A stretch of DNA of 64,000 nt from positions 91,852,749 through 91,916,748 of the forward strand of contig NC_092344.1 of the NCBI RefSeq assembly GCF_963676685.1. Direction: 5' to 3'. Position 1 is the first letter of the stretch; each line of letters opens with the position of its first letter. The notes under the pieces are model-generated. The model searched no databases. It was not told the origin of the DNA and was given only the letters and a program-made list of their open reading frames with translations. The stretch comes from Mytilus edulis (taxonomy: Eukaryota > Mollusca > Bivalvia > Mytilida > Mytilidae). The position numbers were made by a program, and so were the translations under genes. Shown here piece by piece: positions 60,395 to 64,000 of this stretch.

Positions 60395-60442
60395 TTCACC
60401 AGACACTCGTTTCGTCTACAAAAGACTCATCAGTGACGCTTT
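60395..60442 (-). ncRNA. Hammerhead ribozyme motif, core intact (copy C)
   Basis: Read on the minus strand: AGCGTCA (stem I, 5' arm), CTGATGA, stem II GTC...GAC with loop TTTTGTA, GAAA, a very short stem III (ACGAGTGT), then C as the cleavage nucleotide (position 60402) and TGG closing stem I. All conserved core bases of the type I hammerhead are present. Short stem III forms are known from Penelope-like elements and animal retrozymes. Activity is inferred, not shown. Confidence 0.65.
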
Positions 60443-61554
60443 AGTCCAAAACGTTTCAAATGCCAAATATGAAATAAGAGGCTCAATTTAATCAGTCAAC
60501 AGAAAGATACTGATTCATGGAAAGATTAGTTCCCCATAGATTAAAAAATAAAGGGAAGTCTTGTGAACTTAAACTACCTGTAAAATATGGAAAGTTCTTA
60601 TCACCGCTTTAAAAGTTATTTGATTTACTTCGACGTTTGTATTAGTGACGTATATACAAAATTTAGTCTTGGTATCTATGATGAGTTTATTTACATACGA
60701 TCATCCCTGAAGAGATATGCATTGTAGAAAATTGTATAATTTTTGGCTCTTTGGTCGAGTTGTGTCTCTTTTATAGACACATTCTTCATTTCCATTCTCA
60801 TTTTTTTTATTGGTACCATAAACGTTATTCTATTTATTATGAAACTCAGTTATTGATCTTCCTCTAAGTTCAGTATTTTTGTGATTTTACTTTTTATTGG
60901 TCTTTCGTTACATTATCATTTATACTAAATAATACATTCTTTGGTTAACCGACTTTTATTTATGTTAAACGTTTTACTGCAGTATGACAGTGCATTGCAC
61001 TTGGACATCAGTGACAGAAAAACCAAAACAATTATGAAGAGTATTAATATGCAAAAAGAACAAATTACAGTAGTAAAATGTGTTTAGCATGCATATAAAT
61101 AGTCATTAGTAATTAATATCTGAGCTATTGAATAATGTATCAAGATCAAAGAATATATCGATAATTAACACAGTTTTCTGTAGTACTACATTATCACAAA
61201 AAGAGCCTTACTTTTGCAAAATTGTTAATATGTTCTGGTTATACCCATGGATGACTTCACGGACAGTCACTTCACTGTAAACGACCTCTCTTGAAGTTTT
61301 TTGTTGTGAAAAAAAATTAAAGAGCTGAAGACTTTTTTTATTCAATATTTTTCGTGTTTCACTGATAAATGAATTCAGTTTCTGGCAGTATATATTTCAC
61401 TTTAATACTTTCTTGCTTCGGAATTTATAAACAATATGCACTCAAAAACGTTAAAATATTTAAATCTCATTGTTCAACTTTTATGTGAAAAATATATTTT
61501 GTGTTCATTTGTTCAATTAAAGTTTTTTCAAGCACACCAATAAGTTAAAACACG

Positions 61555-61583
61555 GATTTGTATAGTGATACTATACAAATCCT
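61555..61583. repeat. Near-perfect short palindrome
   Basis: GGATTTGTATAGT, then GAT, then ACTATACAAATCC: 13-bp arms with a 3-nt loop. The counterpart in copy 1 of the duplication (near 47471) is imperfect. Confidence 0.85.
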
Positions 61584-62805
61584 TGGTCCTAATCGCGAGC
61601 TCTCTCTTCGTTTTTTCTACTTGAAGATATAAACTAGTAAACCCTGCCAATTTAGGAATTTCTTTTGCAATGAAATACACTCAATACTTTTTATACAATT
61701 GTCAATTTCATAGAGTTTATATAAATTAAGATAAACTTTCATAAAAGTAACCTTTAAATGTTTTAATGTTCCCACTTAATTGTAAACCTGAGATTGCAAC
61801 CATGTGCAATTGGAAATTAAGCAAGAAAGAATCAATTAGTTAACCATTCTCAAATCTTTATATTTTGAGCTATTACAAAATTCAAAGTTGGTTGACACAA
61901 ATGGAAACAGCTTGCTAACATTTAGAATCACTTTTTCTAGGACATGCAAGTGATTAAATGTGCGTGAACAAACGTTAAATGTTAATTCAAAATGTAAATG
62001 AAGCTTTAAAACACAGCTTGTTCGAGATTCATCTTGCCTTAAAATAGTACGATTGCATGTGAAGTAAGCAGTTTGCATGCTATTTCAAGTTATGAAACTA
62101 AGTTTGTGTGTAAGCTTGGACATAACATATTGACTGGTTAGTATGCTATTCGATGGTGTAAGGTAGTTTATTTGTGAGATATAAAATACTTTAAATTAAC
62201 GACTGATATCAACCTAAATAATAGAAGAACGTGTTATCTAACTAAAATACATGACAAGTTCACGAAGGAATTTAGTAGTTGAAAATTTCCTTGTTTGTCG
62301 TAAAATAATATTTAAAATAAATGACATTGAAAGTTATCATTATTGATTAAGTTTTGTCTGCGCATGTGTTGTTACATCACTGCTATCATTCTATTCGGTC
62401 ACTCTGCAATTCTTTTAACATTTTTGTTATTTCCATCGAAGGACTAAATGGAAAACTGCATGTTTTACAGTTAGATTTCTTATTAATCAGGACTGTTTTA
62501 ATTTATTAAACACATCATTTGCACTCTGTCGAATAGTTGTCTTATTGTGAAACATACCACATCAACTTAGATTATATAATAAACATCCATGAACGGTTCA
62601 GAGTACTTCAAGTATTAAAATAGTTTAAATAAGCAAATTTTCAGATGCTTTGATAGTTAAGTCTTAAGTGATGTAATAACTTTATTTAAGTTTAAAAAAG
62701 GAATATAAAAAATAAGGGCAACAGTAGTATACCGCTGTTCGAAAAAGTGTTAAAAAACTTTAATGATTGGGTATTTTTTTTCAGCAATTCAATTTTAGGT
62801 TTTAA

Positions 62806-63745
62806 ATGCTACGATTACCCGTTCTGATATTGGCTGTTGGAATTGCATCATGCAATTTGATGGACAATGAAACATATAAACAGTTGGTATTAGATGAACA
62901 CTCTAAATACAGGAAGATACAGGGTGCTTCAAACATGAACAAACTGGTAAGTTTTAGGTTGATTTCATCGTATATGATACTCTTTAGAAGTTAATCTCAT
63001 AACATTCTGACCATTGAAATTATATAATTGCATGAATCTGATTTTAAGCCTGTTATCTATGATGAATTTAGGGTGCTGTTATAAGGAGTAATTTTTATAA
63101 ATTCCTGTTACTAAACTTTGAATTGTTTGAAAAATTAAGGATTTTCTTTTCCCAGGATAATATTATCTTAGCCGGATTTGGCACATGTTTTTGGAATTTT
63201 TGGTCCTCAATGGTCTTCAACTTAGTTCTTTTTGGCTTTACAACTATTTTGATCACTGATGAGTCTTATGTAGACAACACTCGCATCTGTCATATTAAAT
63301 TTTTATCCTGGTGCCTTTGATAACCTTTTCCACCTACAACTACGTTTTAACATTGTTTCCTTTATTTTCAATCTGAAAACTACGTCAAACTGAAATGCCA
63401 AGTCGAAGTAAATGCAATTTTAATCACGTTCAAAATAAATCTGTTTGAAAGTAACTAAACCCTTGATATACCATTACAAACTAAAGTAGTCAGTCCATAT
63501 AATGACCTTTTATGACATATATGATAAAGGAATGGGATGATCAACTACAGAATGAAGCTCATAACTGGACAAAAGCCTGTATATGGGGACACGAAGGCGG
63601 AGGTCGCGGTGAAAACAAAGGACTTTTCATAGGAGACAATTATAAAGAAGGGATTTCCGATATGTTGAAATCATGGTATGACGAGATCAAAGAATACAAC
63701 TACACTGGGAAATCCTGTTTGCCTTCTAGTTGTCATTATACTCAA
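62806..63745 (+). CDS. CAP-domain gene copy 2, 5' part (exons 1-2), cut by window end
   Basis: Exon 1 (62806-62946, 47 codons) begins with a signal peptide (MLRLPVLILAVGIASCN) and ends MNKL before GTAAGT. Exon 2 (63530-63745, 72 codons) joins in phase 0 and encodes EWDDQLQNEAHNWTKAC, GRGEN (canonical CAP Glu), LKSWYDEIKEY and CHYTQ, then a GT donor. The reading frame is intact, unlike the paralogue at 48713. By analogy with the complete minus-strand gene, the remaining CAP exon (VVWA...) and probably ShKT exons should lie beyond position 64000. Reading through the donor adds only VCRAFKISENN and a few residues, so it is not the real end. Intron 1 contains a hammerhead-type repeat (63165-63325). 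The product is presumably secreted. Confidence 0.85.
63165..63325 (+). repeat. Hammerhead-bearing dispersed repeat, copy D, in CAP copy 2 intron
   Basis: It keeps CACTGATGAGTCTTATGTAG but has ACAACAC in place of the GAAAC core, so it is probably inactive. It is absent from the paralogous intron of CAP copy 1. Confidence 0.75.
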
Positions 63746-64000
63746 GTATGTAGAGCATTCAAAATTTCAGAAAATAATATATACGCTTTGTTTTATTAGA
63801 TCTAAAATCTCAATTGTTTTGTAATCGGGTATCAAAATGACAAAATTCACATACAATAAAAATTCGTATATAAAAAAAGAGAGGTGTCACATATCTACAT
63901 AAAAAGTTTTGTTGAAGGGGCTAAACAACAAGTGGGATTAATTTTCATTTAGTGTGAATCTGGGTAATTTAAGCAGGTAAACTATCCACGCCGTGTTCTT

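Larger units (their letters stand above)
60743..63745 (+). repeat. Segmental duplication, copy 2 (pairs with 46255-49855)
   Basis: This is the paralogous block to 46255-49855. Private differences include an insertion near 60854-60897, a piece of a dispersed repeat at 62706-62745 just upstream of the CAP start, and a hammerhead-bearing repeat in intron 1. Confidence 0.85.

Overview
This is AT-rich, intron-rich animal nuclear DNA. The protein sequences, the many short inverted-repeat transposons and the style of the dispersed repeats suggest a marine bivalve, most likely a mussel of the genus Mytilus. The species is inferred from recall of repeat style; no database search was possible. Almost every open frame over 60 codons is noise or an exon fragment, so genes were assembled by hand from exons with GT/AG borders and matching phase.

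Layout. (1) 3324-13983, minus strand: a complete five-exon sirtuin gene (425 aa, SIRT6/SIRT7-related) with introns full of repeats. (2) 14369-38856, plus strand: a complete 20-exon WDR36/UTP21 gene (893 aa), a UtpB subunit of the small-subunit processome. The two genes are head to head with 385 bp between their start codons, so they probably share a promoter. Nucleolar SIRT7-type sirtuins act on rRNA synthesis and UTP21 acts on rRNA processing, so the pairing is suggestive. (3) 38857-46250: a gene-poor block with a hAT-like element, two dispersed-repeat copies and a decayed DIRS-type tyrosine-recombinase retrotransposon. (4) 46255-63745: a cluster of secreted CAP-domain genes. One complete minus-strand gene (51067-58891, 7 exons, 273 aa) has signal peptide, CAP domain and two ShKT domains. 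It is flanked by two plus-strand segmental duplicates of a related CAP gene: 48713-49855, broken by a 10-nt deletion, and 62806-63745, intact but cut off by the window end.

Repeats dominate the rest. At least ten non-autonomous DNA transposons can be delimited from terminal inverted repeats (TIRs), several with target-site duplications (TSDs): a hAT element with a perfect 8-bp TSD and a transposase fossil, two TTAA-flanked elements, a TA-flanked MITE, and one element nested inside another repeat. A roughly 2-kb composite repeat occurs five times. A hammerhead-ribozyme-like motif occurs four times; one copy (60395-60442, minus strand) keeps every core nucleotide.

No rRNA, tRNA or CRISPR array was recognised. 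No clearly new system was found. The best leads are the unusual sirtuin and its shared promoter, the intact hammerhead copy, and the young CAP duplication.
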